Assembly: GCA_023159155.1 (NCBI GenBank)
Contig: JAJNNX010000014.1
Span: forward strand, 248,001-312,000
Direction of reading: 5' to 3'
From: Ustulina deusta
Taxonomy: Eukaryota > Ascomycota > Sordariomycetes > Xylariales > Xylariaceae
Length of the DNA stretch: 64,000 nt
The stretch's first letter is position 1; the number at the start of each line of letters is the position of its first letter. The notes below the pieces were generated by a model. The model searched no databases. It saw only the letters and a list, made by a program, of their open reading frames with translations, and was not told the DNA's origin. This document shows positions 12,101-22,846 of the stretch, piece by piece. The position numbers and the translations under genes are program-made.

Positions 12101-12484
12101 GTAGCGATGAGCAACAGATTATACAGTCCAGTGATGGATGGGCTCAAGGTCGGTGCTCAAATCTTTATGGAACCGGATCCTACACTAGGAACCAGACTTG
12201 CGGTAATCACCAATGTACAATGATCTGCAGCTCGCCCCTCAATGTTCTATAGATAGAAAGCGGCGTGGGAATATGACAACAGGTCCTGCATGGCCCGAAC
12301 TGTTGGAGCCAATGATAGCTCGTGGCGTGACCCTGTACTGCCAGTATCCGCGTCGATGGCAATAGTGGCTACAGACTCGGATCGTGGGTGTGCCTAGGCT
12401 AGGCAGGTAGTGTAACACAACTACGTAGCGGACCTGCGCGCGACAATTAGTGCGTCGCAACGAATCTCTACAATGTCATAGACG

Positions 12485-12500
12485 CCCCCCCCCCCCCCCC
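12485..12500. repeat. Poly(C) homopolymer, 16 nt
   Basis: Uninterrupted C16 followed by TCCCC. Length may be inexact because of polymerase slippage. Confidence 0.9.
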
Positions 12501-12980
12501 TCCCCGGGCTTCTACTGATAACACTCCTAACCAGGTTACAGCGAACGGCGCCAATAGTTCAAACAAGACGCATTAATGAAGTACAAAGTATTATATAGTA
12601 TTTCCAGCGTCGTTCCACACGGCGCACCTGAAAAGGGGCGCATCCATCCTCACTCGTCAAGGAACGAATTGTTGGACAGAAGGCCGTTCGCCTAGCCCGA
12701 CTGACAGGCGCTCACGTAGTTGCAACGACGAGTTCCGCGTGAAAGGGCGAGCTGCTCAGAGCCTAGTTAAATCCGAGGCGCGGAAATCATTGGCCTCAGC
12801 ATTGCCGCTCCAGGATCGCCAGTAAAACAAAGCGCAGAAGGGCTCGGAGCTGATGTCATTGTGCGTGTAGGTGTGTTATTAGGTGAGAGGTGGCACCTGA
12901 GTCACTACAGCAGAATCCGAAGCTTGGCTCGCCCCTTTCGGGCACCTGGTCGATTCGACGGTTCTGTTTTCCTTCATTCC

Positions 12981-13007
12981 GGGGAGTGGGGGGGGTGGGG
13001 GGGGGGA
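12981..13007 (+). repeat. G-rich tract, possible G-quadruplex
   Basis: Runs of 4, 8 and about 10 G are separated by single T or AGT spacers, giving the four or more G-runs needed for an intramolecular quadruplex on the plus strand. No gene start is close enough to suggest a specific role. Confidence 0.6.
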
Positions 13008-13243
13008 GCTGTCTCTGGTGGAGTTAAGGCGGCGATCGTAAAGCGGAGCGGCGGTTACGGCGAGAGGGGCGGTCGGAGAAGGCCGAGCCGGGAGGATCCG
13101 CCGCACCTCCACAACGGGTCTGCAGGGGGCTTTGTACCGAGTGTTCAATATTGCACATGGATGGATAAAAACAATTAATAATAAAAGCCGTTTAAATTAT
13201 TAAAAAACAAAAGAGAGTTTAGTTTCACAGAAGACATTGAATC

Positions 13244-13331
13244 TCTCCCAGACCTGAATCGAACAGGTGATCTTTCGGTGACAAATAAACTATTACAGCC
13301 GAACGCGTTGAACCAACTACGCCACTAGGAG
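13244..13331 (-). tRNA. tRNA-Tyr: tRNA-Tyr (GTA anticodon) with 13-nt intron
   Basis: On the minus strand an 88-nt cloverleaf folds fully. Acceptor stem CTCCTAG pairs with CTGGGAG, D stem GCGT with ACGC, anticodon stem TTCGG with CCGAA, T stem ACCTG with CAGGT around loop TTCGATT, and the discriminator is A73. The anticodon loop reads CT-GTA-A and is interrupted after position 37 by a 13-nt intron (TAGTTTATTTGTC), as expected of eukaryotic tRNA-Tyr genes. C1-G72 and A73 are known eukaryotic Tyr identity elements. Internal pol III boxes A and B are the D and T arms. Confidence 0.92.
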
Positions 13332-14265
13332 ATATCCGCGCCGTTCATTAATATAAAATATATAGTATCCCTTTCCCTGCTGATCTAGTCCGGTATCTAC
13401 TCTGATCGATCCCTGACGAATACTCCGTTAAATTTCTATCGATATAGACCAATTTGTCCTTAGGATAGTGGGCAGGTCTAGTGGGTGTAAAGGTTAGGGA
13501 GGAAGGTGTAATTCCGACTTTGCCACCCGTTTTCTAGGATGAGTAGATAATCTAAGCGGTTCCCAATGTTGAAGGTACCGATAGCAAACTGGAACGCCGG
13601 CAGTTTGGAGAGGAGATCAGTTCGAGGAGGCAGAACCGGTGGGACTGTTGCATTGCCACGATGAGGTAGCAGAGGCTATACTAGGTAATTACCGAGCTAT
13701 TAATTTTGTGTAACAACTAGGTAGGTAGCGAGTGTAGGGATGATCTCTACAAACGTATTAACTTTTGATTTCCTAAATTGGGGTTACTCTATCACAAACA
13801 GCTAGCAAGCCTTGAATGTAAGAAGCACTTTAGTAACTCAGTAATACTTGTACCAGAAAAAAAAACATTCGAAAACATCCATTTTAATTACTTTTATTGG
13901 CCTTGCGGCCATACGGCTGAACATGCCATGGCTGAAAGCGATGTGACTCGTCGGGTGCCAGATCCAATCAGATGTCATATGATGGTTTCTATGCTGGCTG
14001 TGGACGCTCTTTCTATTTTCCTGTGTCTTTACACTAACGGGGAGCCCGTGAGCGAAGTGTCACAGCAGGAATCTCTCTGATCTCATCTGGGGGCCTTGCA
14101 TGAACACCCTGGCTTCCTTTTTCCGAATAATACCCAACAGGGGGGCTGCAACATAGGTGTTCCAAAATGTTTATAATATGGCACTGCCCTCCGACATAGC
14201 AAGTTGTCGATTTCACCGGAGACCTAACGTAGCGAGTATAACACGAGTCCCAGAAAGTTGCAAGG
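13332..14265. other. Intergenic, no supported gene
   Basis: AT-rich flank of the tRNA gene, then presumed promoter of the gene at 14266. A 100-codon frame at 13778-14080 starts with a non-ATG codon and shows no domain. Confidence 0.4.
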
Positions 14266-15444
14266 ATGTCGACCGCCCCATTCGTTCGATCATCATGGGT
14301 GGGAGACCCATACAGCTGTCTCATTCTCAGCCTCGTCCCACTAGTTCACGCCCAATGGCCGGCTCGCCAGCTAGACAGCTTCTTCCCTGCATGGGACTCC
14401 TACCTGCACGGCTTGATAGCGGGAACATGGCCCCATGACCCCGACATCAACTGTACCAGCGTTCTCGAGGCCGACCTGCAAGCTGACGAGTGGGCCCCAT
14501 ACAAGACTGTGGAGTGCCTGCTCGATGCCTTCCCCGAGTATCGAAAGAGTGAAATGGGAGTCTCCGCCGTAGCGCTTGGTCTGCTGCCCACGATCCTGTC
14601 GCTCCTAGGGCCGTCCATTACAGATCAGGCCATTCTCGCCATGCGGCGCCCTTTTCTACCCTTCCTGCTAGCCGCTGGCTCGCCGGCTGTAAACCCACAG
14701 CTCAGGCACAAGTACACAAAGTCAATCAAGAAGAGACTGCCTTCGAAACAAGCTGTCAATAGACTAGATCGCAGCTTCTGGTCATCGAGGGAGGGAATTT
14801 TCTTGGTGTCGCTGATCGAGCATGTAGCCGCCTTCGGGGCAGTATTGAACATCGCGATCCTAGCGTATCAACTGTCGGTTTTCACCATCACCTCGTTCTC
14901 GGTACGCTTCGGCTATCTACCCGCGGTATGGGCCGGACTATCTCCACTTGTTCATCTGGGCAGCTACCTGGCTCTTCGCTTGCGGGTGTGTGTGAGGAGG
15001 CCAGGGAGAGAAAGGGTGTCCAACGAACAGGGAGGTCGAAAGCGTCGGAATAATTTGTTTTCCTCCTTCGCTGAGTCCTGCGCTGCCGAATTCTCACCCT
15101 GCGAGTATCAGCAGTTGATGACGCTGGAATGGTGCAGCGAGGATAAGTTGCGTTTCAAGTTCGGCAGCGTGATTGCATGGCTCCTCAATTTTGGTATCGT
15201 GGTGCACATCTTCTTCGGAACTTTGACCCTGTCAGCTCTTCTCTTCATTTCTGCGGCGGACTCGATCGCAATCGTCGCACGGTTTGTTGCTAGCACCGTG
15301 GTGACGCAACTGGTCTATACGTATGAACTTTCGGGCATTAAGAAAACAACTTTTCTTATAGACTCGGTATCAACATCAAGACGTGGCACTAGCGATGTTC
15401 ACCGTGAAAGGTCAGAGCTTGAATTGATTCACCATGCGAGGTAG
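14266..15444 (+). CDS. Multi-pass membrane protein, unknown function
   Basis: Single-exon 392-codon ORF from ATG 14266. A hydrophobic N-terminus (residues about 10-28, ending LVHAQW) could be a signal peptide. A lumenal or extracellular segment with two Cys and an NCT glycosylation site follows. Membrane helices lie near residues 98-115, 178-212, 217-237 and a long hydrophobic stretch about 302-350. A basic loop (RRPGRERVSNEQGGRKRRNN) sits near 240-265. The 21 residues at 110-130 include PSITDQAI, seen in a conserved fungal group of hypothetical membrane proteins, but I cannot name the family with certainty. Nothing is known to me about its role. The ORF is clean and coding-like, and it ends 300 nt from the 3' end of ATP25, which is convergent. 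Confidence 0.75.
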   Translation: MSTAPFVRSSWVGDPYSCLILSLVPLVHAQWPARQLDSFFPAWDSYLHGLIAGTWPHDPDINCTSVLEADLQADEWAPYKTVECLLDAFPEYRKSEMGVSAVALGLLPTILSLLGPSITDQAILAMRRPFLPFLLAAGSPAVNPQLRHKYTKSIKKRLPSKQAVNRLDRSFWSSREGIFLVSLIEHVAAFGAVLNIAILAYQLSVFTITSFSVRFGYLPAVWAGLSPLVHLGSYLALRLRVCVRRPGRERVSNEQGGRKRRNNLFSSFAESCAAEFSPCEYQQLMTLEWCSEDKLRFKFGSVIAWLLNFGIVVHIFFGTLTLSALLFISAADSIAIVARFVASTVVTQLVYTYELSGIKKTTFLIDSVSTSRRGTSDVHRERSELELIHHAR

Positions 15445-15744
15445 CATTAGCCTGTTTTTCTAGTTCTTTAGGTTGAGAATGGGAGAGGTGCCAGCAGTCG
15501 TGATCTAGAGAGCCTGCTTGTGCGTGGACCAAGTTGTATTGTGGGAGATAGATGGTAGAAAGAGTTATATATAAGGTATTTATTTGCTGTAGTGAAAACT
15601 ATATTTAGTTTTATTTGGTACATATTTTGTCCTACCTCAATACATCCCCAACCTCACCTAGGTCCACGGGTAATGGAGCTTGATGAGTTCTTGTTTGAGA
15701 ATAAGCCCACATATGTACATGTTGGTAGAGAAACATCGCACGAT

Positions 15745-17844
15745 TCAAGTTTTCGGGCTGAGCGCCCGGGCAAGCTGGACGAATTCTCTTCGGGCAAGCC
15801 GACCCAACTGCCCCGGACTATCCAGTGGCAGGTCTACCCACTCACGTGCGCGGGGGTCTGCGATATGAATACATTTTAAGGCGGCTTGTCGGACGGCCTT
15901 GTCCGCTAGCACGGGCGGATCTTGATCTTCGCTAGTCGCTTCCGGAATACAACGACGGAGTACTTGTGTGCAGCGCTTTGGAGAGCCAGAGGCATAGGCT
16001 AATCGGAAAATGTGAATGTAAAGGGCTGCGGATCGCGGGCGTAAATTCCTCGCAGGAACCCCCCAGATATTCCAAACACGGTCCCAATTAAATTGTGTAG
16101 CATATGCGTTCATGAGCCGCATGAGCAATTGCTCATCCATGTCCATATATGGAGCGTCGGGTCGAAAGAGAAGTTTCTCAAGTCGTGCTGAAAGCTCTCT
16201 TGCCCAGGCTACATGGCTTATCGTAGCCCCTTCAATAATAGACACTATGATGTCACTTGCCATGATTGATTCATTTCGCTGGTGCATTGTGTTTATGACA
16301 TCGAGCCCAAGGTTGACAGAGGTGGAGTGATTCCCCTTGAAACAGAATATACAGGTTAAGAGTTGGAGGTATTGGTGTCTTGTTGCTTGAATGGCATAGA
16401 TGCGTAGCTCTTCAACGAGTAACTCCACGTTATTCAGTGATTGAATAGCACTTGGGAGTCCTGACACACTCGCTTTATACTGAACGGCGAGACGGTATTC
16501 CCATGTCCGAGTTGGAGGAAGCGTTTCCATTGCGAGGTCCATCAGCTTCAGGAATGATGTCGATTTAGAACCGTCGAGGTGGTCGTCCAAGGCTGTTTGA
16601 GCTGCCGTTGTGTCCATTTCTTCCAACTGGACCCGCAGCAACTTCAGGAGACGCTGCTTTTGGTGAGCATCGTACGTGAGGACACGTTCTAATTCTGTGG
16701 GAGACGACGTACTGAGGGGATCAATTTCTGTAGCGGATGGCCTTAACGGTTGCTCGGTGGAGTAGAAGCGAAATTGACTCGGTGAAAAGCCTCCAGAAGG
16801 CTGCCCCTTGGGGTCGCCCGAGAAACCAGAGGGGCGATGCAAATTGGCCAGCATAGCTTTTTCTACTGGGTGTACGTTGCTTTCGGACTTCATTCTCGAT
16901 GTGGAATTTTTGTCGTCATGACTAGAGCCTAACTTTGAGGGTGGAGAAAGGCAACGATCTAAAGCCTGAGTCCACAACGTCTCTAAACCCATTTCGGCTC
17001 TCCGTCCCTCAGTCATAATCTGGAAAACGATGGTTGAACCAACATGAGACACTCCAAAGCCCGAGACTCGTCCATCCTCAGCGACGACGGCAGACTCTAC
17101 GCCGCCGCGATCTATAGTGCCGAGGTTTACACATATCCATCCGGTACGTATGCCATCGTCAGCATCATCGGTACCCATGGTTCCGAGTAGCTTAGCGCGT
17201 CGTGCCTTCCGGCGCAGCTTTGTCTTCCGCTCATTCGGACCAAGCAAGCCGTCGGCATCAGCATGAACACGATGTTTTGCACGCAACCACCGTACGAGGC
17301 GGCCAGCGGAGATGTTGAGATGCCGCTCACTACGCGCCGTGCCAAACAACATAAAGAGATTTGGGCCGAGAGCTGGTGGCGGGTCGAGCTCCCGCAGATC
17401 TAACAAGTTCAATGCATCCAGACCCATCTCCTCCGAGGCGTATTCCAGAAGAGAGCCGATTAAAGGAGGGGAGTCGGTGGGGGTTTCCGGTAGCGGTGGC
17501 GGTTCCATGGGAGCGATATGTGTAGGAGGCTCAACCTGGAGATACCAGGGGACATTGGGAGGCTTGGGTTCGTTGGTCGCAGCCTCATGCTCGTTATTTT
17601 CGGGTTCTTCTTCTGCCACGCGAGCATTCTGTCCATGGTCGGCGTCGAATGCAGGACCGTTCGGCTTGGGCAGGGAAGAGAAGCCTCGGATGGGCAGGAC
17701 GCCGACGATATGCGCCCGAGTCTGGGACAAGGAGGATCGGGCGACGGGCGCTGATCGGACGACGCCGCTGGTGAAGAGATTGAGCACAAGAAAACGACAT
17801 TGTGAGCAGCCTGCCGCGGACAGAGTTGGTCGAACAACGGCCAT
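15745..17844 (-). CDS. ATP25: ATPase synthesis protein 25, mitochondrial
   Basis: Single-exon, 699 residues, close to the length of filamentous-fungal ATP25. In yeast the protein is imported into mitochondria and cleaved: the N-terminal part resembles ribosome silencing factor RsfS, and the C-terminal part stabilises the mRNA of ATP synthase subunit 9 (OLI1). Seen here: a basic, Ser/Ala-rich presequence (residues 1-60, with RGFSSLPKP as a likely processing region), a proline-rich linker with VPWYLQVEPP near 99, then the RsfS-like domain with LDLRELDPPPALGPNLFM and GTARSERHLNISAGRLVRWLR near 150-185, and a long helical C-terminal half with TPR/PPR-like character. It is transcribed divergently from RPO41, another mitochondrial gene-expression factor, from a 749-nt shared intergenic region. 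Confidence 0.93.
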   Translation of the reverse strand: MAVVRPTLSAAGCSQCRFLVLNLFTSGVVRSAPVARSSLSQTRAHIVGVLPIRGFSSLPKPNGPAFDADHGQNARVAEEEPENNEHEAATNEPKPPNVPWYLQVEPPTHIAPMEPPPLPETPTDSPPLIGSLLEYASEEMGLDALNLLDLRELDPPPALGPNLFMLFGTARSERHLNISAGRLVRWLRAKHRVHADADGLLGPNERKTKLRRKARRAKLLGTMGTDDADDGIRTGWICVNLGTIDRGGVESAVVAEDGRVSGFGVSHVGSTIVFQIMTEGRRAEMGLETLWTQALDRCLSPPSKLGSSHDDKNSTSRMKSESNVHPVEKAMLANLHRPSGFSGDPKGQPSGGFSPSQFRFYSTEQPLRPSATEIDPLSTSSPTELERVLTYDAHQKQRLLKLLRVQLEEMDTTAAQTALDDHLDGSKSTSFLKLMDLAMETLPPTRTWEYRLAVQYKASVSGLPSAIQSLNNVELLVEELRIYAIQATRHQYLQLLTCIFCFKGNHSTSVNLGLDVINTMHQRNESIMASDIIVSIIEGATISHVAWARELSARLEKLLFRPDAPYMDMDEQLLMRLMNAYATQFNWDRVWNIWGVPARNLRPRSAALYIHIFRLAYASGSPKRCTQVLRRCIPEATSEDQDPPVLADKAVRQAALKCIHIADPRAREWVDLPLDSPGQLGRLARREFVQLARALSPKT

Positions 17845-18593
17845 GGCGCACTGTTTGCTCTCGAGGCTCTCTGGGATAATATATGATATCAGAGATCTGG
17901 CGATGTTGAGGGCATGTCAGGTGTGCGCGTCAGTAAACTTGCAACTCAAGATGATGTGTCGGAAAACAGTAAATGGGAGCTGTAGTAGAAGAAGGAGCCC
18001 TCTAGACACATAGAAGGGCAATGAGGGCGGTTATGGAGTTATCCAACTGGCCGTGCCAGGTACCTAACGAGGATGTAGGTGGGATGGGGTAGTTGAGGAT
18101 TTATGAAGATGCACGCGACATGCCGAAGCAAGGGTTACCGTCCCGAGATGGGGGGATTTATGGAGCCAACTTCCTGACGAAGCTAATTGGCTAAAACATG
18201 CAAGAGATGGGGACGATGCGGGTTTTGGACCAATCATTAAGCTCAGAATTATTTCTACCCCCCGTTAAAAAAAAATAAAAAAATTGGTATCGGGTCCTCC
18301 AAGCATCTATACTCCGACCTACTACTTATCTTCTATCACTTACTCAATCCAAGCCGTCACCCAAAATCGTCAGCCATTCCAGTCGTAAATATCTTCTTTC
18401 TGCTGTTGCATTACCCTACGCATCGTAATATCATAATAACCCTACTTCGGCCATTCTTCTATTAGATGTTATAGCAAAGTCCCTCCCTGACTCTGGGCAG
18501 CGTCTGGTCTGCAGAGACCTTGTCACTCCCCCCCGGCTCACACACACACTCTCTCTCTTGCGAGAGCCGTCTGGGCTTTTACACTTTGTCGCA
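17845..18593. promoter_or_regulatory. Shared divergent promoter of ATP25 and RPO41
   Basis: The 749 nt between the two start codons must hold the 5' regions of both mitochondrial genes. An A-rich tract (about 18266-18285) of the dA:dT type that excludes nucleosomes lies near the middle. Pyrimidine-rich leader sequence precedes the RPO41 start. I did not identify specific factor sites. Confidence 0.6.
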
Positions 18594-21500
18594 ATGTTTC
18601 TGCCTCACCGTCCTGCTCCGAGGAGCCTCCTCCTGCCGCATATCCATACGTTGCGCCGACCATGCTTGCCATCGAGACACCCCGCCGTCCACACCGCCGA
18701 CACGTCCGCACTGGGCCGCAGACTCTTGGTGACGCGACACAAGCTTGCGCCATGGAGACGGAAGACCACGCCGAACCCTCTCGCTCCCGTTGTTGGGCAT
18801 CGGTTATTGGCCACGGCTGTCGGTGATTCGATGCACCAGGACGACGTGCCTTTCGCCGATCGTCTCCACTCGCACTCTATGCCTAATAGTTACATGCAGT
18901 CGCCTTCAGCTCTCCCACTCTACCATCTCCAAGCCTTCGACCCTGCCATGACATTACACATCAGGATCCAGGATGATGCCACGCCACGCTCTCGATTGTC
19001 GCCAAACGGGATCCCTGGTGGCGTCGACGAAATGGTATCTGTGTTCGATGCCTGTTTGGATGTCAACAAGCTAGAACGTGCCGCTCTCGTACTCGAGCGG
19101 TTTGGGAGCCATGGTGGTTTACCTTATACTGAGCTAATAGCCCTCCACAATCAATATCTGCGCGCCTGCATCGACCACGCCCTCGAGCAGCGCACGTCTC
19201 GGTGGGCTCAATCGCTTCATCAATGGTTTGAAGTGCAGATTCGGGGAAAGGACATTCCTCATACTCCCGAAACCATTGCTTGTATGCTCAAGATATCACT
19301 CTTGTCTGCCCAGGGACCACGGCGTCATCGACTTGTGGCCCGTTACTTGGACATGTTACCTGGGGACTCTATGTGGTCGGTGTGGGATGCGGGGATCCTC
19401 AATCAACAAGATTTCGGGACTATTGCCAGCATTTATATGCCAACTTCGAATCTTGTGATGGATGAATTAAGTTCCATCATGGGTGACGATCAAGTTGAAG
19501 AGACTAAGTTGACTGAAGCATTACCGTCTGAAGCTCCTCAAAGCAAGGACATACCTGTTCCGGATGTTCATCCAGTACCTCAAAGAGGTCTGGGGGTGAA
19601 AACATTGCGTAGTGTCTTGTCTTTCTTTGATCAAATTCAAGGGCAGGACTTGAGCAAACTGTCAATTGACGAACGCCGCGAGATCCAGGTGCGAATGGAA
19701 CAAGACTGTGTGGACTCTGCTATTCAGCGTTGGAGGGCCGAACATGATACATTAGCGAAAATGAGGCGAAGTGGCTCGCTGTATTTCCCCGCCCTAAACT
19801 CTCAGCTATACGGCTGGCAGAGCAAACTTGAAACAAAATTAGAGAACGAATTCGCTCTATTCAGCGAATCGGAAACACGGGAAAAGAAAACTGCGGAGGA
19901 TATAGAACGCTGTATCTATGGTCCTTTTATGAGACAGTCTACCCCAACCAGGCTGGCAGCTGTCACGATCATGGGCACTCTCAGCTGCATCACGCACCAT
20001 GGTGTCGATAAGGGCGTGCCGTTGTCCACTCTTCTCACCAATCTTGCTAAAATTGTAGAGGAGGATATCAGGTTTCAAATACTGCAGAAGCGCGCAGCAG
20101 CACGCAAGACGGAATATCGCAAAGCACGTGCTCAGCGAATCGATAGGCCCAGGGAGCCCGGAAAGATCGACACTTCACAGCTTAGCGAAAAGTCTACTGT
20201 CACCCCGGAGTCGCGCATTGTTGAAGTGCCTACATATGATAACACGTCATGGCCAGCTCTTATCAAGGCGAAAGTTGGAGCCCACCTATTGTCTGCTTTG
20301 ATCGACACCGCGAAGCTCGAGGTTGTTCGCGAACATCCTGAAACCAAGGAACTTGTCAGCCAGATGCAGCCCGCTTTAGCACGTGCGACGGTACACCGGA
20401 AAGGCAAGAAAATTGGAATTATTATGCCGAACAGAGCTCTAGTGGACTTAATGAAACGCGAGCCTCGGGGTGACTATCTTGCGAGGCACTTGCCGATGCT
20501 AGTTGAGCCACGACCCTGGACTAGGTTCGAACGAGGAGGATTTATCCAATACCCCTCTCAGCTTGTTCGTGTCAAGAATGGCGAGAGAGATCAAAGAATT
20601 TACACCGAAGCTGCCATTGAAAGGGGCGACCTTCAGCAGGTGATGAAGGGACTGGATGTGCTGGGCCGAACAGCTTGGCAAATCAACAAGCCAGTTTTCG
20701 ACGTCCTACTGGAGGCATGGAATTCTGGGGAGAAATTAGCCAATATTCCACCACTCAACCCAAATATTCCCATTCCGGAGGAACCAGCCCCGTCGGAAGA
20801 CCCCATGGTTCGTAAACAGTGGCTGAAGCTCGTCAAAAATGCCGAGAATGAAAAGTCCGGCCTGCATTCGGAGCGATGTTTTATGAATTTCCAGCTCGAT
20901 ATTGCCAAGGCTTTCAGAGACCAAAGTTTCTACTTCCCTCACAACATGGATTTTAGAGGACGCGCCTATCCTATTCCCGCCTACTTAAATCACATGGGTG
21001 CCGATCATGTTCGAGGTCTCTTGAAGTTCGCTACCGGGAAAGAACTTGGCAAAAATGGACTTCGTTGGTTAAAGGTTCAGTTGGCAAACGTCTTCGGTTT
21101 CGATAAGGCTAGTCTCGAAGAACGGGAGGCCTTTGCTGATGACCATATTAAGGATATATTTGACTCAGCTACATGTCCACTTACAGGACAACAATGGTGG
21201 CTCGAAGCTGAGGATCCATGGCAATGCTTAGCGGCTTGCTTCGAGCTGAAGGCAGCACTTGAGTCCCCAGACCCTACAAGATATATGTCTCACCTCCCCG
21301 TCCAGCAGGACGGTACATGCAATGGATTACAGCACTATGCAGCGCTGGGTGGCGATCGGTGGGGAGCCGAACAGGTTAATTTGCTGCCTGCCAATCGTCC
21401 TGCCGATGTGTATTCGGCAGTTGCCGACCTTGTCAAGGCAAGTATCAAGGAAGATTTAGCGAATGGGAGTTTCTTGGCGAAAGCAGTTGATGGAAAGATT

Positions 21501-22846
21501 ACCCGCAAGGTCGTGAAGCAAACTGTCATGACTAACGTCTACGGTGTTACATTCATTGGCGCAAAAGCTCAAGTTCTAAAACAACTTGACGCTGCGTATC
21601 CAAATATCGAAAGCGAAAGCGGTGTTCCTTCTGTTGTACTCGCATCGTACATTGCCACCAAGATCTTCAAGGCTCTGTCCACCATGTTCCGTGGAGCACA
21701 TGATATCCAGTACTGGCTTGGGGAATGTGCTGGCCGAGTTTGTCGTGCACTAACTCCAGAGCAACTCGATCGGATAGCTGATTCCAACTCGAAAGCCCCC
21801 AAAAAGGCCAGAAAATCCAGCACAGCCGCCAAGAAGCCGAGTTCGACTGTGGCTATGGAAGAGCTCCTTGATCAATTTAGGTCTACCATTGTTTGGACTA
21901 CACCGCTGCGTATGCCTATCGTGCAGCCATACCGCAAGAGTGGCAGTCGGATTATTCCCACCTGCTTGCAGGCCCTGAGCTTGCAGGTTCCTGACCGGTC
22001 CGACCCGGTCAACCGACGGAAGCAATTGCAAGCATTCCCCCCGAACTTCATTCACTCGCTTGATGCGAGCCATATGCTTTTGTCAGCCTTAGAATGCGAT
22101 GAACTGGGTCTTTCATTTGCCGCCGTACATGACTCTTTTTGGACACACGCGGCCGATGTCGATGTTATGAGTCGGGTGCTACGGGATGCATTCGTCAGAA
22201 TTCATAGTGAGGATGTCATTGGTCGTTTAGCATCTGAGTTTATGGCTAGGTATAAAGGGTCTTTATACCTTGCCAAGGTTGCGCGATCCACGGACGTCGA
22301 GAGAGAAATCTCTGCGTTCCGAACCCTCAATCGACAAGGCATGCAGGAAGAGCTGCTTCAAGAGCGAGAGCGACAGAGGCTTCTGGCCTCCTCTGATCCC
22401 GAGGAAGTACAAAAGGGGATGGATATGGTTACTCCTGCCAGTATCTATGAAAGGATGTCTTCCTCGGAACCCCTGCCATCTAACGATGAGATGCATGAAA
22501 TCGGTTTAGGCCACATTGGCTCATCAGACTCTGAAGTCGGAGATGTTAGTGAGGACGAACCAAGCGCAGCAGAACACGTAGAGAAGGTGCAGGGACTGTT
22601 AAACGTGACGTACTTTGAAGCAACTTTGAAGAAAATGACCGCACTCGACGCTGCCAACGCCAGTTCCAAGTCCAAGGTGGACTATATCAGCATCTGGCTC
22701 CCTCTTACTTTTCCAGCTATTCCGATCAAGGTAGGTAGTTTTCCCCTCTGCTCAAAACTTGGGTAGGCAGCAACTAACACAGTAACCTTGCATAGGGAGA
22801 TTTTGACGTTAGAGACCTTAAGAGCAGCACATATTTCTTCTCATAA
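18594..22846 (+). CDS. RPO41: Mitochondrial DNA-directed RNA polymerase
   Basis: Single-subunit T7-like RNA polymerase that transcribes the mitochondrial genome. Two exons: 18594-22730 and 22796-22846. The 65-nt intron (GTAGGT...CATAG) restores the family C-terminus GDFDVRDLK...YFFS; without splicing the frame ends early at 22766. The frame also extends 5' to a TTG at 18558, but ATG 18594 is the first ATG. Product 1395 residues, normal for the family. Seen: Arg-rich presequence; N-terminal extension with PPR-like character; YFPHNMDFRGRAYP near residue 780; catalytic palm Asp in QQDGTCNGLQHYAALGGD near 905; finger-helix motif KQTVMTNVYGVTFIGA near 975; second catalytic Asp in VHDSFWTHA near 1180; and NFIHSLDASHM. 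An internal Lys/Ser-rich insert (KAPKKARKSSTAAKKPSS) lies near 1065. All catalytic residues are present. Confidence 0.97.

Larger units (their letters stand above)
12101..13243. other. Intergenic with poly-C and poly-G tracts
   Basis: No gene supported. A run of 16 C lies at 12485-12500, and G-rich runs at 12981-13007 (on the plus strand) could form quadruplex DNA. Open frames at 12861-13178 and 12879-13148 are both-strand artefacts of the GC-rich segment. Confidence 0.5.

Noticed and set aside
12239..12460. 73-codon minus-strand frame upstream of the receptor gene, tested as an extra 5' exon
   Set aside because: No donor site joins it in phase to the CTCTTAG acceptor near 12050.
17312..18013. 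233-codon plus-strand frame
   Set aside because: Antisense to the ATP25 presequence and RsfS-like domain; starts inside that gene and has no recognisable domain.
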